Assembly: GCA_043820875.1 (NCBI GenBank)
Contig: JBDRDI010000059.1
Coordinates: 1-45,672, forward strand
Source: JBDRDI01 sp043820875
GTDB taxonomy: Bacteria; Patescibacteriota; Patescibacteriia; Patescibacteriales; UBA12075
Direction of reading: 5' to 3'
DNA: 45,672 nucleotides
Shown piece after piece: positions 39,563 to 45,672 of this stretch. Position 1 is the first letter of the stretch, and each line of letters starts with the position of its first letter. The notes beneath the pieces are model-generated. The model saw nothing but the letters and a program-made list of their open reading frames with translations, did not search any database and had not been told where the DNA came from. The translations under genes were made by a program, and so were the position numbers.

Positions 39563-40393
39563 ATGTTCAATATAATTCATTTTATTTTAATAATAGCCAG
39601 TCTTTGTGTCGTTATAGTTATTGTGGTCAGAAAGTTTTCCTTGCTGGCCAGCTTAAATATAGAAAGCATACAGGCTGAGAGAGAAGCAAAATTCAAAGAG
39701 CGAATTATTAGCAATAAAATAAAAAGAAATTTATTAAAATATTTTTCAAAATTTTCAAGAGTTGTTAAGCCGGTGGCCGGAATATTTTTTCTTTTTTTAA
39801 AAAATTTGTACGGCAAACTGGTTAATTTTCACAATGAAGGAAAAGGTATGTCGGTTGAGGGTGGGAACCAATCTGTGGATGAATTATTCGCGGCCGCAGA
39901 AGATTTTGTGAAGAAAGAAGATTTTAAAAATGCGGAAGAATCGTATATTAAAATTATAGAAAAAGACAGTCGATGTGTTGAAGCTTTTCTCGGACTTGGA
40001 AAATTATATTTTGAATCAAAGAGTTACAATGAGGCGAAGCAGACTGTCGAGCATACATTGAAACTGATTGAAAACGAATATGGCGGTGATGGCAATATTT
40101 TGAAAAATGACCGTAATCAAGAAGAAGACGCTTGCGCGATAAACATATCTGAAATTTATTTTGATTTGGCTCTGATAAATAAAGCGCAAGAAGATTATGA
40201 AAATTTTTGTAAAAATATTAACAAGGCCCTGAAGATTGAGCCCAATAATCCACGATATCTTGACATTAAGCTTGAAATGAGTATAATTAAAAAAGACAAA
40301 TATTTGGCTCAAGAGACTTACGAAAAATTCCAGAAAGCCAATCCTGATAATCAAAAATTGGCAGAAATTAAAAAAGAAATTGACGAGCTATAA
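39563..40393 (+). CDS. TPR-repeat membrane protein
   Basis: 276 aa. One N-terminal helix (about 4-23), a basic juxtamembrane stretch, then tetratricopeptide repeats: VDELFAAAEDFVKKEDFKNAEESYIKIIEKD, CVEAFLGLGKLYFESKSYNEAKQTVEHTL, a third with INISEIYFDLALINKAQEDYENF, and a fourth ending NNPRYLDIKLEM. Likely a scaffold on the cytoplasmic or external face; no partner is known. Follows the aldolase by 5 nt. Confidence 0.8.
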   Translation: MFNIIHFILIIASLCVVIVIVVRKFSLLASLNIESIQAEREAKFKERIISNKIKRNLLKYFSKFSRVVKPVAGIFFLFLKNLYGKLVNFHNEGKGMSVEGGNQSVDELFAAAEDFVKKEDFKNAEESYIKIIEKDSRCVEAFLGLGKLYFESKSYNEAKQTVEHTLKLIENEYGGDGNILKNDRNQEEDACAINISEIYFDLALINKAQEDYENFCKNINKALKIEPNNPRYLDIKLEMSIIKKDKYLAQETYEKFQKANPDNQKLAEIKKEIDEL

Positions 40394-40436
40394 ATTTTTT
40401 GCGCCTTGCCCGCGGTTTAATATTATTGTTTTTTTC

Positions 40437-40457
40437 GCGCGCGTAATGCGCCTTTTT
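40437..40457 (+). terminator. possible terminator before tRNA-Thr
   Basis: GCGC-GTAAT-GCGC followed by CTTTTT. The stem is only 4 bp, so function is uncertain; it would end the tpiA operon. Confidence 0.3.
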
Positions 40458-40465
40458 GTTTAAAA

Positions 40466-40538
40466 GCCGTTGTAGCTCAGCTGGTAGAGCAACGCCATGG
40501 TAAGGCGTAGGTCTCGGGTTCAATTCCCGACAACGGCT
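40466..40538 (+). tRNA. tRNA-Thr (anticodon GGU)
   Basis: Acceptor GCCGTTG/CAACGGC, D arm GCTC...GAGC, anticodon stem ACGCC/GGCGT with loop ATGGTAA (anticodon GGT), variable AGGTC, T arm TCGGG/CCCGA with TTCAATT. Discriminator T; the 3' CCA is not encoded. Confidence 0.97.
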
Positions 40539-40579
40539 CAGGAGTCATCAGTCGGATGGTAGATAGAAAAGTAAAGTAG

Positions 40580-40608
40580 TTTACATATACTATTTTGTTT
40601 GATATAAT
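40580..40608 (+). promoter_or_regulatory. promoter of the HTH/endonuclease-like gene
   Basis: TTTACA, a 17-nt spacer and TATAAT with a TGA extended -10. The box ends 6 nt before the ATG at 40615, so the mRNA is probably leaderless. Confidence 0.7.
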
Positions 40609-40614
40609 AGTTAT

Positions 40615-41229
40615 ATGGCTACAATAAAAAAAGATAAATATTATAATATAAAAAAAAGTTATAATTCAGGAATGAGCGCTAAAGAAATCGCTGAAGATTT
40701 TAAAGTATCAATTGATGCTGTATATTATTTTTTACGTAAGTATAAAATACCGAGAAGGACAGGAAAAGATGTTAGTAAATTGTGTTTTGAAAGAAAAAAA
40801 CCATCTTTTATTTTAAAGAAAAATTTGACTGATTATGAGAAACAATTAAAAATAGCAGGGGTGTCATTGTATTGGGGTGAGGGTTCAAAATGGGAGGGCG
40901 AAAAAATTGTAGATTTTGCTAACAGTAATCCCCAAATGATAGAAATTTTTTTAAAATTTTTAATAAAAATATGTGGTATAAACAAGAAAAAATTAAGAGT
41001 TCTTTTATATTGCCATTCAAATCAAGATGCTGAAAATTTAAAAAAGTATTGGTCTAAATTAACTGGGATATCGAAAAAGCAGTTTACGAAACCATATATA
41101 AAGAAATCTAATAAAAAAAATAAAGAAGGAAAAATGAAATACGGATTAATCCACGTAAGATACAATGATAAAAAATTATTAATATTAATAAAAAAATGGA
41201 TTAATGAATTTGCAAATAAATTTAATTAA
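40615..41229 (+). CDS. HTH protein with LAGLIDADG-like homing endonuclease-type domain
   Basis: 204 aa. An N-terminal helix-turn-helix (about 5-48: YNSGMSAKEIAEDFKVSIDAVYYFLRKYKIP) precedes a domain with SLYWGEGSKW, VDFANSNPQMIEIFLKFL, and later KYWSKLTGISKKQF. This pattern (GEG, then NS(N/D)P before a helix, then a W-x-LTG motif) recalls single-chain LAGLIDADG-fold proteins found free-standing in many bacteria, but the family match is by eye. The gene is more AT rich than its neighbours and sits between two tRNA genes with its own promoter. A DNA-binding regulator or a remnant of a mobile homing element are both possible. Confidence 0.6.
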   Translation: MATIKKDKYYNIKKSYNSGMSAKEIAEDFKVSIDAVYYFLRKYKIPRRTGKDVSKLCFERKKPSFILKKNLTDYEKQLKIAGVSLYWGEGSKWEGEKIVDFANSNPQMIEIFLKFLIKICGINKKKLRVLLYCHSNQDAENLKKYWSKLTGISKKQFTKPYIKKSNKKNKEGKMKYGLIHVRYNDKKLLILIKKWINEFANKFN

Positions 41230-41230
41230 T

Positions 41231-41313
41231 GGGTCGGTTGCGGAGCGGTCAAACGCACGAGACTGTAAATCTCGCGGCATCAGCCTACGTAGGTTCAAAT
41301 CCTACCCGGCCCA
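41231..41313 (+). tRNA. tRNA-Tyr (anticodon GUA)
   Basis: Acceptor GGGTCGG/CCGGCCC, anticodon stem GAGA/TCTC with loop CTGTAAA (anticodon GTA), a long variable arm (class II tRNA) and T arm GTAGG/CCTAC with TTCAAAT. Discriminator A; CCA not encoded. It begins 1 nt after the upstream gene's stop. Confidence 0.97.
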
Positions 41314-41358
41314 CATGTAGTTCGTTAATAATTTAAATAGACAGGAAGGGATAGAAAA

Positions 41359-41709
41359 ATGGACACGACAATAAAAATAATTGCAAATGCGCAAGGACCG
41401 GACAATATTCTGTTGACTGTGAATGACGTGTGTAAGGCAATGGTGCCTTGGAAAATGTCCAAGACAGAATTTTATTTTGATATTGACCAACAGGGGCGTA
41501 TGCGGGTAGGTATTATAAAAGACGATGAGGACTCCGCTTTCGTCGTTGTCAGGATGAAGTCGGGAGGGTATATAAAGAAAGAGAAAATAATAAAGGGGAG
41601 CGTCGTGGTATTGAAAGTAGATGTTTTCCAAGAGCTGGACTGCATGACCAGAGAGTGCCTTAAATTTTGTAAAAAGTTTAAGAATTTGAGAGATCAAGCA
41701 GAGGAGTAA
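41359..41709 (+). CDS. unknown 116-aa protein
   Basis: Soluble, with Cys residues near both ends (NDVCKAM; LDCMTRECLKFCKKF). No family recognised. A purine-rich GGAAGGG element 7-14 nt before the ATG is a Shine-Dalgarno-like site unlike almost all neighbours, and codon use is richer in GGG, AGG, GTG and GTC than in the ribosomal genes. It is immediately downstream of tRNA-Tyr and is closed by an intrinsic terminator. These features suggest a transferred gene. Confidence 0.6.
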   Translation: MDTTIKIIANAQGPDNILLTVNDVCKAMVPWKMSKTEFYFDIDQQGRMRVGIIKDDEDSAFVVVRMKSGGYIKKEKIIKGSVVVLKVDVFQELDCMTRECLKFCKKFKNLRDQAEE

Positions 41710-41741
41710 ATCTAAAAATAAAAGAATGTTTGAACATTATA

Positions 41742-41776
41742 AAGAGGTCGTTTCTTTTGAAGTGGCTTCTTTTTTT
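41742..41776 (+). terminator. intrinsic terminator
   Basis: AAGAGGTC pairs with GGCTTCTT (8 pairs, two G-U), an inner TTC/GAA stem closes the loop, and seven T follow. Confidence 0.8.
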
Positions 41777-41787
41777 ATGGCTTGATT

Positions 41788-41816
41788 TTTATAAATAAAA
41801 TATGGTATTATATAAT
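41788..41816 (+). promoter_or_regulatory. flippase operon promoter
   Basis: TTTATA, a 17-nt spacer and TATAAT. Start near 41823 lies downstream of the ATG at 41802, which argues for the flippase start at 41859/41862. Confidence 0.5.
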
Positions 41817-41858
41817 CTAAACAGCAAGTTTGGTAAGCGGTTTTTTTATTGTTTTTTT

Positions 41859-43139
41859 ATGATGTTTATTATCAAGAAAATTTCTCAAGATACTTTTTTA
41901 AAGAATAATTTGATATTTTTTTTAGGTTCAATGTCTGTGGCTGTTTTGAGCTATCTTTATCACCCCGTACTCGGGCGCATGATGGCTGTTGCCGCTTTTG
42001 GAGAAGTGCAATCATTAATCTCTTTATCCGCGCTGTTTGCAATGCCGATTTCCGCTTTGGGGATTGTAGTGGTCAATATAGTTTCCAACACTAAAAACAA
42101 GAGTGAAGAGCGCGCGCTGATTTTCGCGCTGGAAAAAATCGGACTCTCCATAATTCTTTTTATTTCTTTGATTATTATAATATTCAGCAATAAATTTAAA
42201 GAGTTTTTAAATTTTGATTCTTTCTATCCATTTCTTGTTTTGGCCCTGCTTTTAATTTTTTCTTTTTTAACTTATGTCCGGCAGGCAATTTTACAGGGCA
42301 AACAGCAGTTTGCCACCGTTTCCTTCGCAGGCATCATTTCCACGGGCGGTCGTTTGTTTTTTGCCGTCATTTTGGTTTATATCGGCTGGTCTTCTTTCGG
42401 CGCCATTGCCGCTTTGGTTATCGCGCAAATTTTTGTTTTTGCTTTTGTTTTTTATAAAACCAAGGATGAACGTTCCACTCCGATAGACAAAAAAATAAAA
42501 ATTAGCCATAAAATCAAGAAAGAATTATATTACGGATTGGTAATTCTTTTAAGCGTATTTTGCATAACATTTTTATACACCGCGGATGTTATTATTGTTA
42601 AGCACTATTTTTTACCCACAGAAGCCGGACTTTACAGCGGAGTGGCGACCATCGCGAGAATAATATTTTTTGCGACCGGTTCGGTGGCCGGAGTGCTTCT
42701 TTCTTCCGTGAAAATTTTAAATTCGGAAAAGGAAAATAAAAAAATATTTTTTAAAGCTTTATTTTTAATCGCTGTTGGTGGCGGATTGGCTCTCTTTGTT
42801 TTTTCATTATTTTCAGAGTCTGCGATAAAAATATTGATTGGGCAAAAGTATGTTGTTCGGGCGAATCTTTTGTCTGCTCTCGGGATTTTGTCATTCTTGG
42901 CATCCCTTATTAATGTTTCATTTTTTTATTTTTTGGCCTTGCGGCGTTTTTCCGTTATTCTTCCTTTGGCCATCCTTGCCCCGCCACTTGTTTTGACATT
43001 GTCTTATTCGCGCCACGGCAATCTATCGCAGATTATTAATAATTTTATTTTTGTCAGCGCCTTAATACTTAGCGCGTTATTTATCAGGTTTATATACAGA
43101 ATTAAATACAATAATCATAAAACAATATGCGTGAATTAA
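41859..43139 (+). CDS. polysaccharide/lipid flippase (Wzx/MOP superfamily)
   Basis: About 426 aa with 12-14 helices. Begins MMFIIKKISQDTFLKNNLIFFLGSMSVAVLSYLYHPVLGRMM, the typical start of polysaccharide-biosynthesis flippases that move undecaprenyl-linked glycans across the membrane. An ATG 57 nt upstream is also possible but lies before the predicted transcription start. It overlaps the following glycosyltransferase by 13 nt, so the two are cotranslated. Confidence 0.85.
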   Translation: MMFIIKKISQDTFLKNNLIFFLGSMSVAVLSYLYHPVLGRMMAVAAFGEVQSLISLSALFAMPISALGIVVVNIVSNTKNKSEERALIFALEKIGLSIILFISLIIIIFSNKFKEFLNFDSFYPFLVLALLLIFSFLTYVRQAILQGKQQFATVSFAGIISTGGRLFFAVILVYIGWSSFGAIAALVIAQIFVFAFVFYKTKDERSTPIDKKIKISHKIKKELYYGLVILLSVFCITFLYTADVIIVKHYFLPTEAGLYSGVATIARIIFFATGSVAGVLLSSVKILNSEKENKKIFFKALFLIAVGGGLALFVFSLFSESAIKILIGQKYVVRANLLSALGILSFLASLINVSFFYFLALRRFSVILPLAILAPPLVLTLSYSRHGNLSQIINNFIFVSALILSALFIRFIYRIKYNNHKTICVN

Positions 43140-44074
43140 TTTCCATTATCATTCCAGTATTTAACGAAGAAAATAATATCCCTATTATTTACGAGAGAAT
43201 AAAAAAAGTGTTTTTAAATTTGGTTGATTATGATTGCGAAATAATTTTTGTGAACGATGGTTCAAGCGATAAATCAGCCCATGAGATAAGTAAAATCGCG
43301 AATTCTGATGAGAAAGCAAAATTTATTGAGTTCTCCCGAAATTTTGGCAAAGAGAGCGCAATTACCGCAGGATTAAATAATGCATCGGGAAGCGCGGTCC
43401 TTACCATTGATGCGGATCTCCAACATCCGCCGGAATTAATTCCGGAGTTTTTGAAAAAATGGAAAGAGGGCGCGGATGTTGTTGTTGGCGTTCGGAAAGG
43501 TGGCGATGATGGCGGACTTTTTAAAGAATTCGGTTCAAAATTATTTTATTGGATCATGAAAATAATCGGTGAAACGGAAATTATACCTCATGCCACTGAT
43601 TTTCGTTTGATGAGCGCGCAAGTTGTTGGCGAGTTTAATAAATTTACGGAGCGTGGCCGCATCGCGCGCGGTTTGATTGACTGGCTGGGATTCAAAAGGG
43701 ATTATATTTATTTTAAATCCGAGAAGCGTTTTTCCGGCCGGGCAGGATATGACAAAACGAAATTATTCAAATTGGCTTTCTCGGCTTTTATAAATTATAG
43801 TCTTTTCCCCTTGAAATTGGCCGGATACCTGGGCGTGATTATTGTTATTATTTCCGGAGCCTTGGGCGTGTTTATATTTTTTGACAGATTTATTTTTGGC
43901 GATCCGTTCGGTTTTTATTTTTCAAATTTGGCCATTCTTGGTGTAGCCAATCTATTTTTAATCGGCGTTGTTTTGAGCTGTTTGGGTCTGGTCGCGCTTT
44001 ATATCGCAAACATTCGCGCTGAGGTCATGAACCGGCCGTTGTACGTGATTAAAAAAGACAAATTAAAAAGATAG
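43127..44074 (+). CDS. GT2 glycosyltransferase with C-terminal membrane helices (DPM1/GtrB-like)
   Basis: 315 aa. Family 2 fold with SIIIPVFNEENNIPIIY, FVNDGSSDKS, and the catalytic DXD-like TIDADLQHPPELI, followed by two C-terminal helices (about 233-260 and 268-298). It resembles ArnC/GtrB enzymes that put a sugar on undecaprenyl phosphate; the product could serve the GT-C enzymes at the start of the window. It is coupled to the flippase and 3 nt upstream of a second GT2 gene. Confidence 0.92.
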   Translation: MRELISIIIPVFNEENNIPIIYERIKKVFLNLVDYDCEIIFVNDGSSDKSAHEISKIANSDEKAKFIEFSRNFGKESAITAGLNNASGSAVLTIDADLQHPPELIPEFLKKWKEGADVVVGVRKGGDDGGLFKEFGSKLFYWIMKIIGETEIIPHATDFRLMSAQVVGEFNKFTERGRIARGLIDWLGFKRDYIYFKSEKRFSGRAGYDKTKLFKLAFSAFINYSLFPLKLAGYLGVIIVIISGALGVFIFFDRFIFGDPFGFYFSNLAILGVANLFLIGVVLSCLGLVALYIANIRAEVMNRPLYVIKKDKLKR

Positions 44075-44077
44075 AGT

Positions 44078-45055
44078 ATGATCAAATATAGTTTTATCAT
44101 TCCGGTAAAAGAAATTAATGACTATATCAAAGAGTCAGTGCCGAAGATTTTGAAATCGCGGCGTGATGATTTTGAAATTATAATTTATCCAGATCAGACA
44201 TATGATAATGTAAAATTTTTGAAGACGAGGCAAATTGCGAGCGGACCGGGCGGTCCGGCCATGAAAAGAAATTTGGCCATGCGAGACGCCCTTGGAGAAA
44301 TTTTAATATTCATTGACGACGACGCATATCCGCAAGAAGATTTTTTGAATATTATTGACGAGGATTTTAAAAATAGCGAGATAGCGGCTGTTGGCGGTCC
44401 GGCTGTTACGCCAGAGAATGATTCTTTTTGGCAAAAGATTTCCGGCGCGGTATTTTTAAGTTCTCTTTCCGGAGGATGTCCGGAGCGTTACGCGCCGATA
44501 GGCAAGAAAAGACAGATTGACGATTGGCCGAGTGTTAATTTGTCAATCAGAAAAAAAGTTTTTAAAGAAATAAACGGTTTTGATTGCGAGTTTTGGCCCG
44601 GAGAAGATACGAAATTGTGTTTGGACGTTATAAAGAATAATAAAAAAATATTATATAACCCGAATTTAATCGTTTATCATCATCGTCGAGCAGGACTTGT
44701 GAAGCATTTGAAACAAGTGAGCGGGTATGGAATCCATCGTGGATTCTTTGCCAAAAAATATCCGGAAACATCTTTTAAATTAAAATATTTTCTGCCAAGC
44801 TTGTTTCTGATTTTTCTTTTTTTCGGCGCGGTTTTAAGTTTTGCTGATATTATTTTTTTTAAAATTTATTTATTCGGACTTGTGGTTTATTGTTTGGCAA
44901 TATTAAAAGCTTTGGTTGATATTAGAAAACACGAGAAGAATATTTTGGTTGCCCTGAACGCGATTTACTATATATTATTCACGCATTTGGTTTATGGTTT
45001 TAAATTTATTCAAGGTTTTGTGTTTGTGAGAGAGTTGAGGAGTAAGTTGAGGTAA
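44078..45055 (+). CDS. GT2 glycosyltransferase
   Basis: 325 aa. YSFIIPVKEINDYIKESVPKI, a donor-binding GPGGPAMKRNLAM segment and the DXD-like FIDDDAYPQEDFL metal site identify a family 2 enzyme; GFDCEFWPGEDTKLCLDV matches the acceptor/catalytic ED motif. Two to three helices end the protein. It most likely adds a sugar to a lipid-linked glycan together with the neighbouring flippase. Followed by a 333-nt noncoding stretch. Confidence 0.9.
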   Translation: MIKYSFIIPVKEINDYIKESVPKILKSRRDDFEIIIYPDQTYDNVKFLKTRQIASGPGGPAMKRNLAMRDALGEILIFIDDDAYPQEDFLNIIDEDFKNSEIAAVGGPAVTPENDSFWQKISGAVFLSSLSGGCPERYAPIGKKRQIDDWPSVNLSIRKKVFKEINGFDCEFWPGEDTKLCLDVIKNNKKILYNPNLIVYHHRRAGLVKHLKQVSGYGIHRGFFAKKYPETSFKLKYFLPSLFLIFLFFGAVLSFADIIFFKIYLFGLVVYCLAILKALVDIRKHEKNILVALNAIYYILFTHLVYGFKFIQGFVFVRELRSKLR

Positions 45056-45072
45056 AGATGCCCTCGACACAA

Positions 45073-45372
45073 CCCTCTCCCGCTGCGAACGGGAGAGGGG
45101 GAATGGGTAAGGGAATTCGTCGGCTCAATAGTCTCCGCAGAGCTATGGAGCCACGGTGCGAATTGCCGACAAAACATTATGGCTCCACAGCCCCTTTGGG
45201 GACTATGGAGCCGACAATTAAATTATTTGAATTATTTTTTCTGTTCCGTCGTAGTCTCCCGAAGGGGACTACGACGCCGTGTCGACGCGGCAGAGTCCTC
45301 TGCGGAGAGACTCTGCCGGGACAAAACGTTAATTAAAATTATTTGTATATTTGTAATCCGCCAGCTGGCGGA
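45073..45372. repeat. cluster of five GC-rich hairpins
   Basis: In the 333-nt noncoding stretch: (1) CCCTCTCCCG/CGGGAGAGGG (45073-45099); (2) GGCTC-ATAG-CTC with GAG-CTAT-GAGCC (45122-45152); (3) GGCTCCA...CCCC/GGGG...TGGAGCC (45181-45212); (4) CGTCGTAGTC/GACTACGACG with inner CCC/GGG (45247-45276); (5) GGCAGAGTC-CTC/GAG-GACTCTGCC (45289-45317); and a 16-nt perfect palindrome TCCGCCAGCTGGCGGA (45357-45372). The region is far richer in GC than its surroundings. Open frames across it have no homology and look spurious. The arms are distinct, so this is not a simple tandem or CRISPR array. Confidence 0.85.
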
Positions 45373-45388
45373 GTAATTTTGTAGAATT

Positions 45389-45672
45389 ATGAAAATATCC
45401 ATATCATTTCCACCACTTGAATCAGAAAAGGGCGTGCCGCTTTTGGCGCAGAACCGCCAGTTTCAATGGTTTAATAGCCCTACTTTTATATATCCCATGA
45501 TTCCGGCTTACGCGGCAACTTTGTTAAAGAAAAATAATTATGAAGTTTTTTGGGATGACGGTATTGCTGAAGAAATGACTTATGAAAAATGGTTGACTAG
45601 AATTATAAAAGAAAAGCCGGACTTAATTGCCATGGAAACAAAGACACCGGTTGTAAAGATGCATTGGCAGAT
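45389..45672 (+). CDS. B12-binding-domain radical SAM protein, N-terminal part (3' end outside window)
   Basis: 94 codons to the window edge. Starts MKISISFPPLESEKGVPLLA and continues with PTFIYPMIPAYAATLLKKNNYEV and WDDGIAEEM, the beta-alpha pattern of cobalamin-binding domains that precede radical SAM domains (BchE/HpnJ group), where the first strand ends in a PP motif and the loop after it lines the corrin. The radical SAM CxxxCxxC motif would lie beyond the window. Within a glycan cluster it may modify a sugar or lipid, but that is an inference. Confidence 0.75.
   Translation, partial: MKISISFPPLESEKGVPLLAQNRQFQWFNSPTFIYPMIPAYAATLLKKNNYEVFWDDGIAEEMTYEKWLTRIIKEKPDLIAMETKTPVVKMHWQ

Noticed and set aside
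40539..40614. A further tRNA or small RNA between tRNA-Thr and the HTH gene
   Set aside because: No cloverleaf or hairpin with a T run was found; the stretch holds the promoter only.
45073..45372. CRISPR array
   Set aside because: The hairpins have different sequences and no regular spacer length; no cas gene is present.
45058..45376. Two overlapping open frames in the GC-rich region before the radical SAM gene
   Set aside because: Their sequence is made of the hairpin arms, with Arg/Pro/Gly-rich translations that resemble no protein and no start signal.
1..45672. Alternative genetic code with UGA as Gly
   Set aside because: ruvX ends in an in-frame TGA at its normal length, and no gene reads through TGA.

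Overview
The window is AT-rich bacterial chromosome and most likely comes from a Candidate Phyla Radiation (Patescibacteria, probably Parcubacteria-like) genome. The evidence is a compact str-S10-spc ribosomal supercluster with no rpmD (uL30) between rpsE and rplO, gene starts that mostly lack Shine-Dalgarno sequences, lone surface-glycan genes, and many intergenic palindromes. UGA is a normal stop (ruvX ends in TGA), so the UGA-recoding Gracilibacteria/Absconditabacteria are unlikely. The lineage is an inference; no 16S rRNA is present.

Layout. 1-1857: end of a Fic-domain protein and a cysteine desulfurase. 1887-5755: two divergent multi-membrane GT-C-type glycosyltransferase candidates. 5815-8041: orphan histidine kinase, a tiny membrane ORF, rpmB (bL28, minus strand, only 56 aa) and an M50 site-2 protease. 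8048-25109: rpsL, rpsG, a lipoprotein, a small pilin-like membrane protein, fusA, an acidic Phd-like protein, tuf, rpsJ, then a consensus promoter with a 190-nt leader ending in an attenuator-like terminator, then rplC-D-W-B, rpsS, rplV, rpsC, rplP, rpmC, rpsQ, rplN-X-E, rpsN, rpsH, rplF-R, rpsE, rplO and secY, closed by a strong terminator. 25133-28864: a MacB-like ABC ATPase with an unusual duplicated C-terminal domain, its FtsX/MacB permease, and a low-complexity protein. 28870-33814: adk, map, ruvX, recO, and aspS preceded by a T-box riboswitch. 33914-37847: a 48-aa acidic protein, a GGDEF-family protein, scpA, scpB and a D,D-carboxypeptidase. 37855-40393: tpiA, class II aldolase, TPR membrane protein. 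40466-41709: tRNA-Thr(GGU), an HTH/homing-endonuclease-like gene, tRNA-Tyr(GUA) and an unknown gene. 41788-45672: Wzx-like flippase, two family 2 glycosyltransferases, a cluster of GC-rich hairpins and the start of a B12-binding radical SAM gene.

How it works together. The centre is translation and secretion machinery. The flanks are envelope functions (GT-C enzymes, flippase, GT2 enzymes, carboxypeptidase, ABC exporter), chromosome maintenance (scpAB, recO, ruvX) and lower glycolysis (tpiA, aldolase).

Most notable observations: (i) a T-box leader of aspS whose Stem I appears ultrashort, with a GAC specifier in its terminal loop, and whose terminator loop is filled by a dispersed repeat; (ii) a leader with mutually exclusive hairpins just before rplC; (iii) promoters whose -10 box lies exactly 6 nt before the ATG, suggesting leaderless mRNAs; (iv) several families of intergenic inverted repeats, one a perfect 34-bp-arm palindrome and one whose arm differences are G-U compatible only on the + strand; (v) a tandemly duplicated domain fused to an ABC ATPase.
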